In this document: in pieces, positions 24,305 through 34,933 of the stretch | Layout: each line of letters begins with the position of its first letter | How positions within the stretch are numbered: the stretch's first letter is position 1 | Assembly (NCBI GenBank): GCA_000727475.1 | Contig: KL647291.1 | Location: forward strand, 4,784,828 to 4,848,827 | DNA length: 64,000 bases | Direction: 5' to 3' | From: Sarcocystis neurona | Lineage: Eukaryota > Apicomplexa > Conoidasida > Eucoccidiorida > Sarcocystidae | Notes under the pieces: generated by a model | The model's input: only the letters and a program-made list of their open reading frames with translations | Told to the model about the DNA's origin: nothing | The model's database searches: none | Position numbers and translations under genes: made by a program

Positions 24305-25250
24305 GAGCAGGAACACGCATCTCCCCGCCAAAACACCGCAGCATCATTCTTCCGTCTTAGCACATACAGACTGACTTCCTCAGCTTGTTGCACAAGTGGC
24401 GGTGCGCGACTCACTCACGACGTTTGTTCGGATGTACTTTGGTCCAAGCATGTCTCGCAGTTCACAGTCCTGAGGCTACGCCGGAATAAAACGCAAAGCG
24501 AAGCTGTAGGCGAACGCTAGAGAAGCGTGACTCACAGGACCTACATACATCGTATGAGCGGGTTGAACGGATATGTGGTTATCCTGTCGTATGGCGCTGC
24601 AACTACAGGCAAGCTATCAGCGCTGCTGCGTACCAGCGGCTTGATCCCTTCCTAGCTTGTTTGCATTCACCGCAATATGATGTGCGGAGTGTCAGCTTGA
24701 GTGTATACGCCGTCCAGAAGTACACACGGGGTGGTGGGGTGGCTGCCGGGCTTGCTGCACAACCAACTGGCTTGCAAATGCGACGAGGTTTGCGACTACG
24801 GGTAGCATTTGTCAACTCGGAGCCCTACGAAATGCCCCAGAGCGGGTCGAGGCCTGTTTACGTCACGTAGACCACTGTTACTTGCGAAACAATGAAAATG
24901 TCGTGGCGCTGACCCTCTTATATCGTTGAGCACACGCTTCGTGTCACCAACCGCCGACCGAACTCTCCTATGCTGCCACGGCATACGTAAGAACGGTGGA
25001 GAGGATGTGTTGCACTCTTAGGAAGATCGTACCCAGCGAAACAAGCTAGCGTCTTCCTGCATACAAGAGCAGCTGCACCTGGACGAGAGCCGTGCTTTGT
25101 CTTCCGCATTTAAAATGCATCTAGTGCACCGTAGCATTTGCCCTCACGGGTACAACTGCTTGTAGGATCTGGGGACTGCGCAAAATCAGAAGAGTAGCCC
25201 TACCGCCATCTATAGGGCTCGAGAGTCTTGTGTGTTCTGAAAGGAGCCAC

Positions 25251-25515
25251 AGCTGCGCAGTCCCATTGACGCAAGTGAAGCTGGCAAGGCATCTGCGGGT
25301 AGGCACAGGCAAGGTGTTAATTCCTCGATAATATGTCATAGCTGCGCAGTCCGACTGACTCAAGTGAAGGTGGCAAAGCGCCTGCGAGTAGACGCAGGAA
25401 AGCCCTTAGTTCCTTGGTAATATGGCACAACTGCGCAGTCCGATTGACGCAGGTGAAGATGGTAAAGCATCTGCGCGCATATAGACACAGGAGAGCTATT
25501 AGTTTCTTGGTAGCC
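25251..25515. repeat. Tandem repeat, about 90 bp x 3
   Basis: Units start at 25251, 25340 and 25430, each with (A)CTGCGCAGTCC then ATTGACGCA(A/G)GTGAAG, then CATCTGCG and a tail containing TTAATTCCT or TTAGTTTCTTGGTA. Divergence is moderate, about 10-15% between units. It lies in gene-free DNA. Confidence 0.88.
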
Positions 25516-25900
25516 TTTCCAGCTCAACATATCTCAACCACTTAGGGCTTAATCACTGGTGGGCTCTCATCCAGATTCCATGTTCGCAGTCACGGTCCAC
25601 CACTAACGCGTTTCAGGGTTCACCGCTGTGCTGTGTGCAGCCACAAGTACTTCAACAAAGGTGCTCTACAAGGCCGAAGCCGTAGGGCATGCCTAGCAGG
25701 TACCTTGGAGGCGGCTGTACCTCGTTTATCGGTCAGAGCAGTCGTCTGCAACTGACACTTTGCCGGAAGTGCACGTCCATTCTCCTTGACTCCGAAGCCA
25801 ATCAGATAGTACCTTTGCATCAAATCCGTGCTCACTTTATGGCTTATGGCTTCAGATCGGGGCAAGCGAACTCTACGTCGCGAAATGGAGACAACTGCTT

Positions 25901-26185
25901 GTGATCTGCACAGGGGTTGAGGGTTTCAGGATGCCAGTGACCGGATTCCGTGTTGATGGACTTTTTTTGCGGCCAGCGCGTGAGCAGTTTCTGTCGCATA
26001 CGTCCATCACTTTGACTATCCACGGGAAAGGCTTTGGCGAAACTTCCATTTCCTGGAAGTGCGGAAGCACAACGCCACTGCTATGCACTGCGAATGGACG
26101 GACTTCTGCAAGCTGTGGCGGCCGCTCAGCGCCCACCGCAGTGACATTTTGGCGCACGTCTGCTCACCTTGTCCCATGTTTCTGA
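25901..26185 (+). CDS. Weak candidate exon, IPT/TIG-like strand motif
   Basis: A plus frame without reliable start contains VTGFRVDGLFLRP and SITLTIHGKGFGETSISWKC. The TLTIHGKGF pattern is the kind seen at the start of IPT/TIG immunoglobulin-like folds. Only one such motif is visible and there is no flanking splice evidence, so this is a pointer only. Confidence 0.15.
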   Translation: MICTGVEGFRMPVTGFRVDGLFLRPAREQFLSHTSITLTIHGKGFGETSISWKCGSTTPLLCTANGRTSASCGGRSAPTAVTFWRTSAHLVPCF

Positions 26186-26597
26186 TTTTAGCGGTCGCCT
26201 CCCTGCAGAGGGGAACGACGCCAGTGCATGTCGAAGCAGTTCACGTGCGTGTGCGCTTTAATCTATGGCTTCACGCCTACGTGTTTTCATTCGGTAGAGA
26301 TTTGTCTCGCTTGACCGCTCCACGGAGTAAGGCGCAGGAGAAAGCGCAGGTCACAGGCTTGGCAAGACGACGGACGAAGCCAGTATGAAATCACAAGACC
26401 AGACTAAATTTGTTGCTGTATCTGGTTTACTGGTGCCGACCTTCTGTCTTCCACAAACTCTTGACGGCTCTTTGTGTTGCCCTGAGTCGCGCGTCTTCTG
26501 TCAGGTCTCCCTATTTTGTTGTTACCTAGACTGTGTTCGGCACGAATGGCTCTTCGTAATGACCCAGCGCACTGTGAATGATGCGAGGACTATTTCG

Positions 26598-27690
26598 TCA
26601 TGGGAAAGTGTACTGTCCAAAGACGGTATTTCTGGGTGCTTGCGCCTGTGCAAGGGCTTTGAGAAGCGCTTCTTCTCTCCTAGCCTGACTCCTCAGGACT
26701 CTGTAAAGCCCCATCCCTGCCACAGTTAAAGCCCACGGCATCGACATCCAACCCGTCAAGTACAACAACGCTGCGGCCACTAATGACTTCCTCCCTTGCA
26801 AAGGCGGCAGACGCCCTACTGCTCGTAGCGCATCAGGCGGTTTCTGTAATTCCTTGTACGATATCCCTTTCCGTGTTCTCCGAGAAGATCCATCATGAGT
26901 TTGTGCTAATAGCGGCACCACACGAGGGACCTCTTCTGTTTTATCAGTTACTTGATACGTTCCGGGAGCCCGACGCTGAAAGTTTACTTCACCGGCGGGA
27001 GGCTGACTGTGCAAAGAGCCACGCTGTGTACTGCCACGGAAGCCAGGGTGAACCGCGGCGTATTCTGTTTCCGTGGGCGGTTGGCTTAGGCTTGTGTCAG
27101 TAAGCTCCTGGGCTGACGGCTGCCACAAGACTGGAGGCGGCAGAGCATTTTCTGGTCCCTCCTGAGCTGGCAGAGTGTGCCACCTCTGAACTCCAGTTGG
27201 CGTCACCGACAGATGCCCATTTCTAGGCCCTCGCCTCCTTCCAAGTATGGCTGCGAGAGCTTCTGCAGGATGCTTTCCCTTTTGCACCACTCCCCCTATC
27301 TTTCCTCCGCCCCCTTTAGGCATGTCCGATTCTTCATACCGGTGCTGTGGTGCTTCAAGCACCGAAGGATATATGGCAGTTTTACTTCGGCCACTGTCCA
27401 CATCATTGCCACCCAACAGACTCCCGGGAGCCTGGAAAATCTCCGACTGCGAAGCAAATGCGAAAATTGACCTGGAAGGCCGGGTGTACAGGACAAAAAT
27501 CAAGTGACCTACGATGCATGACACAGCACGTGGTGTGCGATGTCCGTGTCGGCACGACTCTTGCCCTGTCCGGCTGTCAAAACGAGTGTCGGGGACGACA
27601 GGGCGTCGCTTCTCCATGTTCTGTATGCGCTTCGGTTATTCAATATAGGACCAACGTAGATATGTTCGTTTTCTGCGGGAATCTTCCACC
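26598..27690 (-). CDS. Unrecognised protein with C-terminal membrane segment, two exons
   Basis: The main exon is the minus frame down to the stop at 26600-26598. It encodes about 290 residues: Pro/Gly/Ser-rich low complexity (KGGGGKIGG, PPPVLWQPS), a basic linker, then a hydrophobic C-terminal segment of about 30 residues (SLVAAALLYLTGWMSMPWAL and on) followed by a basic, Ala-rich end (APRNTVFGQYTFP). This is a tail- or C-terminally anchored layout. The upstream exon 27690-27513 (acceptor AACACCAG; contains ENEHIYVGPILNNRSAY) joins in phase through a 41-nt GT-AG intron (27512-27472). The alternative is a single exon from the ATG at 27617 (339 residues) with no intron. The frame is too long for chance at this composition. 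No family is recognised. Confidence 0.6.
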
Positions 27691-27766
27691 CTGGTGTTTG
27701 CACGAGGCTGAAAAGAGAGCCGTTGGTGGAGGGGCAGAGTGCACTCAAATTTACAACATATCCCAC

Positions 27767-30700
27767 CTACTGCACCCAGTAGTTAGTTTGTTCTCAGGAA
27801 GGGGATCGAAGGCACAGCGCCGTGGAAGCAAGAATGCATGCTACAGCATGTTGTTCATAAAGGCTTTCCTCCGGCAAACGGTACTGAACCTATCAGGACC
27901 ACCTCCACCGTTCGGATCATACCTTGTAAAAAGATGGTGTTCTTGCTCCTAGAGGAAGGGATTGCCGTGTAACTTATCGACTTCTCGCGCTACCATATTT
28001 ACCTTTGTGATCATCGTTGGTGAAGAGATCGTGTTGTTGCCTTAGAAAAAAGGATTAGCCTGCGATTCATCGAATTCTCATTTGCAAAGAGGACACCGAT
28101 ACTTGCAGGTGCAAACGTCTGCGGGCACCTCCGCAGTCTGAGTTGTGTCTGGCACGACCGCTTTGGGCACCCTAGGTTTCAGTCGGCCGCGACCTCAAGG
28201 CAAAGTCACTAATATCCCTAATTCAGGGCAAGACGAAATGACGCGCTGCCCTCTCGTACTGAACTACGACAGAGCCGGTGTCAAGCCATGTCAACTTTAC
28301 ATAGCTACGAACATCGCTGTCCGTGTAGCCCAGCTGAGGGGAGGTTCCGATCGGCCCCCCATATATACGGCGCGTGCGGCCGCGACCGCGAAGGTGGCAA
28401 TCGCCACCAACACGAGGGGCGCCACCAGCGTTTATTCACGCTACGGTACAAGCAAACAATGCAAGAACAACCCACTGAGTTGCACAGCGCAGGCGACGCA
28501 GCTATCGTTTAATTAGCCATTGTACGCATCAGCAGTACACTCAAATGTTAACGCAGGTTCACATTCAGCACAGCGTTTGTGCCCCAACGGGGCCGTCGCA
28601 GCAGTAGAGACCACCAACACGTAAGGCGTTGTGTGAACAAAGAGCCTCCTTGCTCGAGGCAGCGGCGGTGTCAACACGCGGAGACACACACTGGCTTCGC
28701 TGTAAAAATTACAGATCCTGCACGACTATGAGCGATGGCACACAACCAACGCAACATAGACAGCTGAGGCGTGCCGTAGCTACTAATTTGCGAATGTCTT
28801 GTTGCATCCTGAGAATATATTTCGTGTGAAGGGGGAAAACGCATCCTTGTAGTGCCTGTATGGAGGGTGGATGCGTACAGCGGATGCCGACGCCAGCAGC
28901 TCCTGAGAGTCAGGAGCAGTACACGCTTATCAAAACGCGTAGCCCATCATAGATCCGTTCATGTTTTTACGCAGAATGCACAAAAAGCACCCTTGTGGAA
29001 AGTGTATCCCAGCGCAACAACTGAACATCATCGCGGCGTTTACGCGCGTCTGTACGGTCGGTACGCGCGTTTGTGCTCAGTATGCGCGTATGTCCGCCAC
29101 ACCCGTATTCGTGGGCACCCGCCAGTATACTTGTACAGCAGGCGTCCACGATCTTGCTCCCTCTTTCCGGCCAGAGCGTGAAGCTGGCCGGCAGCAGGTT
29201 CCCCGACTCAGGTGCTCACGCCGTGTGCAGTGCACTTTCGGCTACCAAGCACCACGCGGATACATCCTGCAAGGTACACAAATCGCGACGCAGGGCCTGA
29301 ACCGACTAGCCTGTTGCTGCTTTGCCACAGAGCTGGCAACCTCCCCACTTTTGAGCTGCCTCAGCGGCCATGCTCTTGCTATTCATTCATTTGGGATGGA
29401 CAGCGGGAGTGACAGCAGAATACATATCCCAGTTGAGATTCTGGGACGGATGCCCAACTGTCAGAGAGAGCCGTAGTAAAGGAGCACTGTTCAAATTGTC
29501 TGTTCCCCGGCATGTAATACCTTAATATTACACATTGATAACGACAGTCAGATAAGTCTGCCTTGTTTAGGCGTGTGACACGACAGGGAAGCTCACGTGT
29601 TCGCGCGGCACCTACTCGGATACAGAAGTGGTTTAACTGACACAGCCGTACTCTGGCATGAACACCTACATCATTCTTTGATCAGTGAGTCCTCAGTTTA
29701 CACCGCTTGCTTGCATTGCTTGAGAATAAAACTGCAGAGTCCAGAGATGTGCGTTGTCGGCATATTTAAAGACTGCGATGCTGCCATGGGTGGATATGGT
29801 GAACCGCTCCGCCTCACTCGAGAAGGCATTAATACTCGGAAGCCTCTGTCCCCCTCGTAGCCAAGTCACTTTCCGAGCGGAGAGGAATCAGTCCTCATGT
29901 TCGATGGATGTGGAAGAGAGGCACACAGCTACCTCGGGAACAGTCGTTTACCCACTCCTCTATCAGAGTGTACTCGGTACCACACGTCGAAGCATTCCTC
30001 AAATTCTGCGTGCTAGTTGAAACACATGCGCACGTAACGTGCCGCTCTTTGGAGGAAGCAGGATGATATCGTCTTTGAAGTCGTCTCATAGCACACTTTT
30101 TTGCACACTGTTTGCAGATAACGCATTCGTTGTTGTCGAGCCCCTGAAGGTCAGCCTTCACTTGCGTGGGGTGGTGGAGGTCTTTTTTTCGGTGTCCTCC
30201 TAAATCGTGGATCCTGTAAACTTCGTCCACCCTGCTTGTATGACGTGTGCGGCCGGCAGTCAGACACTTCACAGTCCGGTGATGCCGACACACACTGTCG
30301 ACCAACGATGTCGTGGGGGAGCATCAAAGTATTCAATCGCATGCGAAGTGAACTCAGCGGTCAGCTGAGAGTATCTGTGTCAACCCGGCTTGTACGCAGC
30401 ACCTTCTGCTTGCACTGAGCGGATGTCTCATTTCATACAACAACAGCAAGACCCATATACCTCGCACGTCTATGAGAAGTGTGAATCGGCCTGTAAAGTA
30501 ATGCACCTGTAGACACCAACAAGATAGCCAACAGCGTAGTTTGGCGGAACCGTCTATTCGGATACACGTACATCAACAAGTGCGCTTCTACCGCTGAATG
30601 GTGGTAGTGACTGTGAGCGCCACAGAGCAGTAATGGTCCACTGTCTACTTGAACAAGTTGTATGGACTGACTGGAACATGCAGTTGAAATTCCACGCCCG

Positions 30701-30976
30701 CGACCGTTGTCTGTGGGCTGGTTCTCAAGCGAGTTTCTTCCTGTCTCACTTCGGCAGTATTGTGTAGGTACTCGAGCGGTACATACTGCAATGACTGCTG
30801 CGTGCAAACGTTGCGAGTACGTGTTTTCACAAGCCTTGCAACTACGTGCACCCACTCACCTCTTCCAGTTGTCGAGATTTGGTGCTCCCTGCTTCACCTG
30901 CTGAACGTTTCTCCAATCCTACGTCACACTCACAAGACGTCGGACTCCGTGCAAACAAACATGTCCCACTCCGCCA
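27767..30976. other. Gene-poor stretch
   Basis: A short GT/AG-flanked minus segment near 28010-28050 and another near 27930-27955 could be small exons of the gene below, but their phases do not connect. Plus frames at 28145-28516 and 28961-29476 are open without recognisable content. No RNA gene is called. Confidence 0.3.
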
Positions 30977-31365
30977 TTAGGCTCTGCAACCGGATGCCGT
31001 AACCACTTGGTGAGTGTCGGCACGGTTACAAAGCGTATCTGGGTTACGAGAGAGGCTGCCCAAAGTACTGCGGTACGAACGGTACACCGCCGACAATGTT
31101 TCTTGTGCGGGGATTGTGTGTATAGCGTGCATACCGGAGCCGTCTTCGACCCTTTCAAATACAGAAAGTTGCAGCATGTGCAACTCGTTCTCGTCCATGG
31201 GGGCTTTCTGTGTGCCCCCCCTGACTTTGCGTCAGCCCTGTTTATGCTGGCGCGTCCAGCGGCGCTGAACTTGGCAACGTCACTGCCTTCGTCGTTGCTG
31301 TGCGACGATGACCTTCGTTCGGATTCACTTTCGTAGCGTGTATTGGCGCTGGCGGTAGAGCACAC
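30977..31365 (-). pseudogene. Two overlapping minus frames meeting at a G7 run: possible frameshifted ORF
   Basis: The upstream frame (from 31365) is hydrophilic and Ser-rich (YESESERRSSSHSNDEGSD). The downstream frame (ATG at 31198, stop at 30977) contains MDENELHMLQLSVFERVEDG and ETLSAVYRSYRSTLGSLSRN. The switch from the first protein-like stretch to the second falls on a run of seven G on the minus strand (31214-31220). One added G would place them in one frame. This could be a sequencing slip, a real frameshift, or two exons with a very short overlap. No family is recognised. Confidence 0.3.
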
Positions 31366-31469
31366 GGTGCGAACCCACTGACTGTGATGTGCATTCGCGG
31401 TACTACGACGGCGCTACCTACTCGGAAGTCTCCCGTTGACCACGCTGCCGTAGCTTATCTCTGACGCTT

Positions 31470-31823
31470 GTGGATCTTGAGCTGCAGCCTGGCTTTTCCT
31501 GCTGCTGTTGGTATCTTCTCGGACAACACGACGCCCTCTGTTTCGTAGACTCTACAGCACTACCGAGCAGTGATAAGGCACCCAGGATGGCGCTCAAGTT
31601 GTTGCAGACTCACGTGTATGCTGTCCACTTTTTGTCAAGTACGTCGCAACGCGTTCTAAAAGTGATGAGTCTTCCTGGCACTGTCGTCGAAGTGGGTCCG
31701 TTCTTCTCTAATCATCCCACGCAACTTGACTTTTGCCAGTATTACGACAGTCGTTGTCGGTATCTCGTTTCGCTCTTCAAAGAAACTGCTGGGACACTAA
31801 CGCGTCCTCAACGTGCATGCTGA
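31470..31823 (+). CDS. Small hypothetical ORF
   Basis: The plus frame ends at 31823. An ATG at 31587 begins MALKLLQTHVYAVHFL, giving 79 residues, with SLPGTVVEVGPFF and a Tyr/Cys-rich end. An earlier GTG at 31470 extends it to 117 codons. No competing minus frame exists here. No family is recognised. Confidence 0.27.
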   Translation: MDLELQPGFSCCCWYLLGQHDALCFVDSTALPSSDKAPRMALKLLQTHVYAVHFLSSTSQRVLKVMSLPGTVVEVGPFFSNHPTQLDFCQYYDSRCRYLVSLFKETAGTLTRPQRAC

Positions 31824-33001
31824 CGTGCACTGGTACTGTGCAGCCGTGAGTGACCCGTCCACTCGCTGTCTATCCCTACTGCAGATTTTCCATTCTCTAA
31901 AGATGTATGTATATAGAGTGTAAAAGGCCGCCTTACGTTTGGTTGCGCCAATTTTGCAACCTTTCCCGAGTTATCTTTGCCGCGCCACTATTATTCGGAG
32001 CTTCCGCTTCGTCTTGCCGCATCCGTTCGGCTCGGTTTTCGGTTGGCCGCTCCCCACTTGGCTGCTTGAGCACCCCTCCTTGTGTATAATGAGTTCTTCG
32101 TTGTCGGTTAAGGTTTAGTGTTCCACTTTTCGGCGCTGTTGTCGTCCAAGGCATCCGGCCTTTGTGCAGTGCTTTACCCCGTGTGCGATTCGTGCGTTCG
32201 ATTGCCTCGCATGATTTACGTCGTACTGCACGTAAGCATGTGTCGTGGGACCGCTAGTTATCGGAGTAATATTGTGTGGAAATACTGGTCCCTCCCCCTT
32301 TCCTTGTGATCACTCTAAGAGATTGTCCGTGAATCCGACAGCGCACTCGTTTTCGCTTTGCTCGTCTGCAAAGATTTCCGTAAACTACTAAATAGAACCG
32401 TGTAGATACACATATACACATGCACGTGCTCTTCTCCAGGAGCAATGCGGCGGTCCGAGTAGCTGAATGAATGCCTAGTGCGTCTATCGTACTGTCATCC
32501 GCTTCTCCGTTACATTCGGCCGTCTTAGTGTAGCCACGTCCTCTACGTGCCAGCAGCTTCCCCGGTTCTCTCGTATGCTCTCTACAATCATTCATGAGAC
32601 TGATGCGAATGTCCCTGTCTGCGTGGGAGCCTCTCTACATACAGGCCTGCCGTCATGCACCAAAACTTGTAGCACTCCCGTTTTTTTCCTCTCGCGCACT
32701 TAGGTTACATTCCTTTCCACCGTGAGGTCGCCACCGCTGTTCATTCCCATCTTACGCTTTTGTTTCGTGCCCCGCCTCGCGTCGCGTTCCACGGTGGTAG
32801 CCACCAGACCTTTACGTAGTCTCCTTGTGGGAAGCGTAGTCACTTTGATAGCCGACCAGATAGAATTCGCGTGTTTCTGGGGCCTACGTACAGCGGTGGG
32901 GGCCAAAGTGCATCCGTGTCACTGCGGTGCTAAAACGGTTGCAACGTGTCTCTGCATCAACACCTTGATCAAACATGTACTCACGTATGCCGATATATTC
33001 A

Positions 33002-33042
33002 CATACATCATATATATAATATATACATACATATATATATGC
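33002..33042. repeat. TA/TAC-rich microsatellite
   Basis: Imperfect TATATA/TACATA tract. Similar tracts recur at about 40798-40812, 45659-45690, 48415-48442 and 58849-58863. Confidence 0.8.
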
Positions 33043-33384
33043 ACGTCTAAGGCACCGACATTAGTATGTATGCATATGTGAAATCTCGAAAGACTAGTAG
33101 TAGTTGTACGGCTCCGCTTTGTTTTCCTAGAACTCTACACCGGGGATAACATTTTAACCGCCGCAACGTACGGTGTTAGGATACCGATGGTCTGTGCCGT
33201 ATGACGCTGATATCTTCCACGCTGGGCCCCCGTGCAGTACACCAAATGCATGTCCAGTCGTTCCGACGAGAGCTGCTGCGTTGTGTGCAACTAGATTGTG
33301 TCCCAATCGGATTTTCTAGAGCTTTTAAACGCTCCCCATTCTGCCCCGCCGCCGTTTTAAACACTACGTGCGGCCTGGAAAAAG

Positions 33385-33405
33385 CGCCATATGCTGCATA
33401 TGGCG
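33385..33405. other. Perfect palindrome, 10-bp arms
   Basis: CGCCATATGC, one T, then GCATATGGCG. It could form a short hairpin or bind a dimeric factor. There is no T-run or neighbouring gene that would make it a terminator. Confidence 0.6.
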
Positions 33406-33683
33406 TCTTACTTGCACGCGCAGCGGCACACCTCCGCATACACTGCCCCGCAAAGGCTTCTTGAGATGGTGCTTCAAGCGGCTACATGAAGAGCGACGTG
33501 GATGAACCGCGCTGTCTTACTCTTTTCTCATTCCTTGGCATAGTGGTTCTCGGGGTGCTGGTGCGCTCCTTGCAGTGTAGTGCTACTACGGCTCTACTAG
33601 CGGAATGCTACTGCTGCTCTTACGCTTGTCGTACTGGTGGAGTCGATCCGCGATGACGCCGCAGTTGCCGTGAAGGGTGCTGC

Positions 33684-33938
33684 ATGAGATCCGCTGTTGC
33701 GATGCTGCTGCGCATCTCGTGTTACCCTGCTGCTGCAGCGCTTGGAATTCGATGCTGCAAAGCAGATGCTCTCAATGACGCTGAACAGGACCTGTGTGTG
33801 GCGGTGGTGGATGGCGTGAAGTGTGTTCCTTTCTGTAGATGCTCCAGTGCGACCAAGCAACTGATAGGGAATGGCCCAACGGCCTTCTCTCGAAGCCACA
33901 CTGGACGTTTTTCGAACTGCGCTGTCGTGACGGACTAG
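33684..33938 (+). CDS. Possible small secreted Cys-rich protein, 84 codons
   Basis: An ATG starts a hydrophobic leader (MRSAVAMLLRISCYPAAAAL) followed by a Cys-rich stretch (IRCCKADALNDAEQDLCVAV, then GVKCVPFCRCSS) and a hydrophilic end. Eight Cys in 84 residues plus a leader fits a small secreted protein. The minus strand of the same DNA is also open (33597-34067). No known family is recognised. Confidence 0.28.
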   Translation: MRSAVAMLLRISCYPAAAALGIRCCKADALNDAEQDLCVAVVDGVKCVPFCRCSSATKQLIGNGPTAFSRSHTGRFSNCAVVTD

Positions 33939-34933
33939 CACGACGCAGGAGGGTAGTAACAGCAGAGGCGGCGAAATGACAACGTCGCGGGCTAGCATCT
34001 GCGAGATTTGAAGGAGGACTTTTGCCGCTGTGCATCCTGCCTTGCGCCTGGTGATAAGAGCACCCAAGGATTATGCACATCAAAGCCAGGCTACTGTACT
34101 CCGGGTCCGCAGGGGAATCCGAAAACTGCGCCTGCTGATATATTAGCGACAGCGTGACGCTCTGCGAAAGAAATGATGCCGCCGCAGTTTATGGTGGTGT
34201 ATACAGGTCGCCTTATTTACGACAAGTGTATCACCAGCACGTGACGACACGGAACAGGACAGGGATGAAGAGCAGCAGTAAAAACTAGTTTCCAATGCTG
34301 CGCCTCTGCGTCAGGCGGCTCAAGAGAGCGACGTCGTGCGAACCAGCGACGCCGGCCGAGGCGAGAGGGCATCGCAGCACGAGACGCGGAGCAGCGGCAC
34401 CTCGTTGGGGAGCAGCAGCACAAAGTGTAGATCCCGGTGGATGAGGAACAGCAGCCGCACCAGTAAGAGCGACAGCAGAGTACAGCTGTAGGGTCTGTAA
34501 ATGTTGAAGGAGTACAGCAAGATTGACTTGGCCGCAGTATCTCACTGGTACTGAAAAGGTAGCAGGAACAGCAGCATTATCTCCGAGAGTCCGCAGCAGC
34601 AGGAGAGCGCACGCAGCAGTTCAACGTTGTAGCAGGGGACGCAGTTTGCTGGGGACGATTGCTGATTGTCATATCGTAGCCCTGGTCTCCTGTCTGTAGT
34701 TATCGCAGACGCAACAGCAAAAAGTATTCAGTGGCAAGTGCAGCCTCCGTTGCGGGGTCAAGACGTCTTAAGTTGTCAGGAAGCGGCTCGAGACCCTCAA
34801 GAAAGTAGGCGCGTCAGACCGGCAACGAAACTCCGGACGCAGCAGCATCGGGAATGATAAGGAAGCGTACGGCAGAACACCATCAGCGGCAGCACGAACG
34901 AACGCTGCACTTGCTGCCACATTAGAAGTGAAA

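Larger units (their letters stand above)
31824..33683. other. Intergenic stretch
   Basis: It contains TA-rich microsatellite DNA at about 33002-33042 and a perfect palindrome at 33385-33405. Competing frames at 32700-32906 (minus, basic) and 32722-33081 (plus) overlap antisense and neither is convincing. Confidence 0.35.

Noticed and set aside
28180..28360. Minus strand contains AGTACGAGAGG, identical to the core of the sarcin-ricin loop of large-subunit rRNA, raising a mitochondrial rRNA fragment insertion (NUMT).
   Set aside because: Only 11 bases match; the flanks do not resemble rRNA beyond that. Expected about 0.03 times by chance over both strands, but one of many motifs that could have been noticed.
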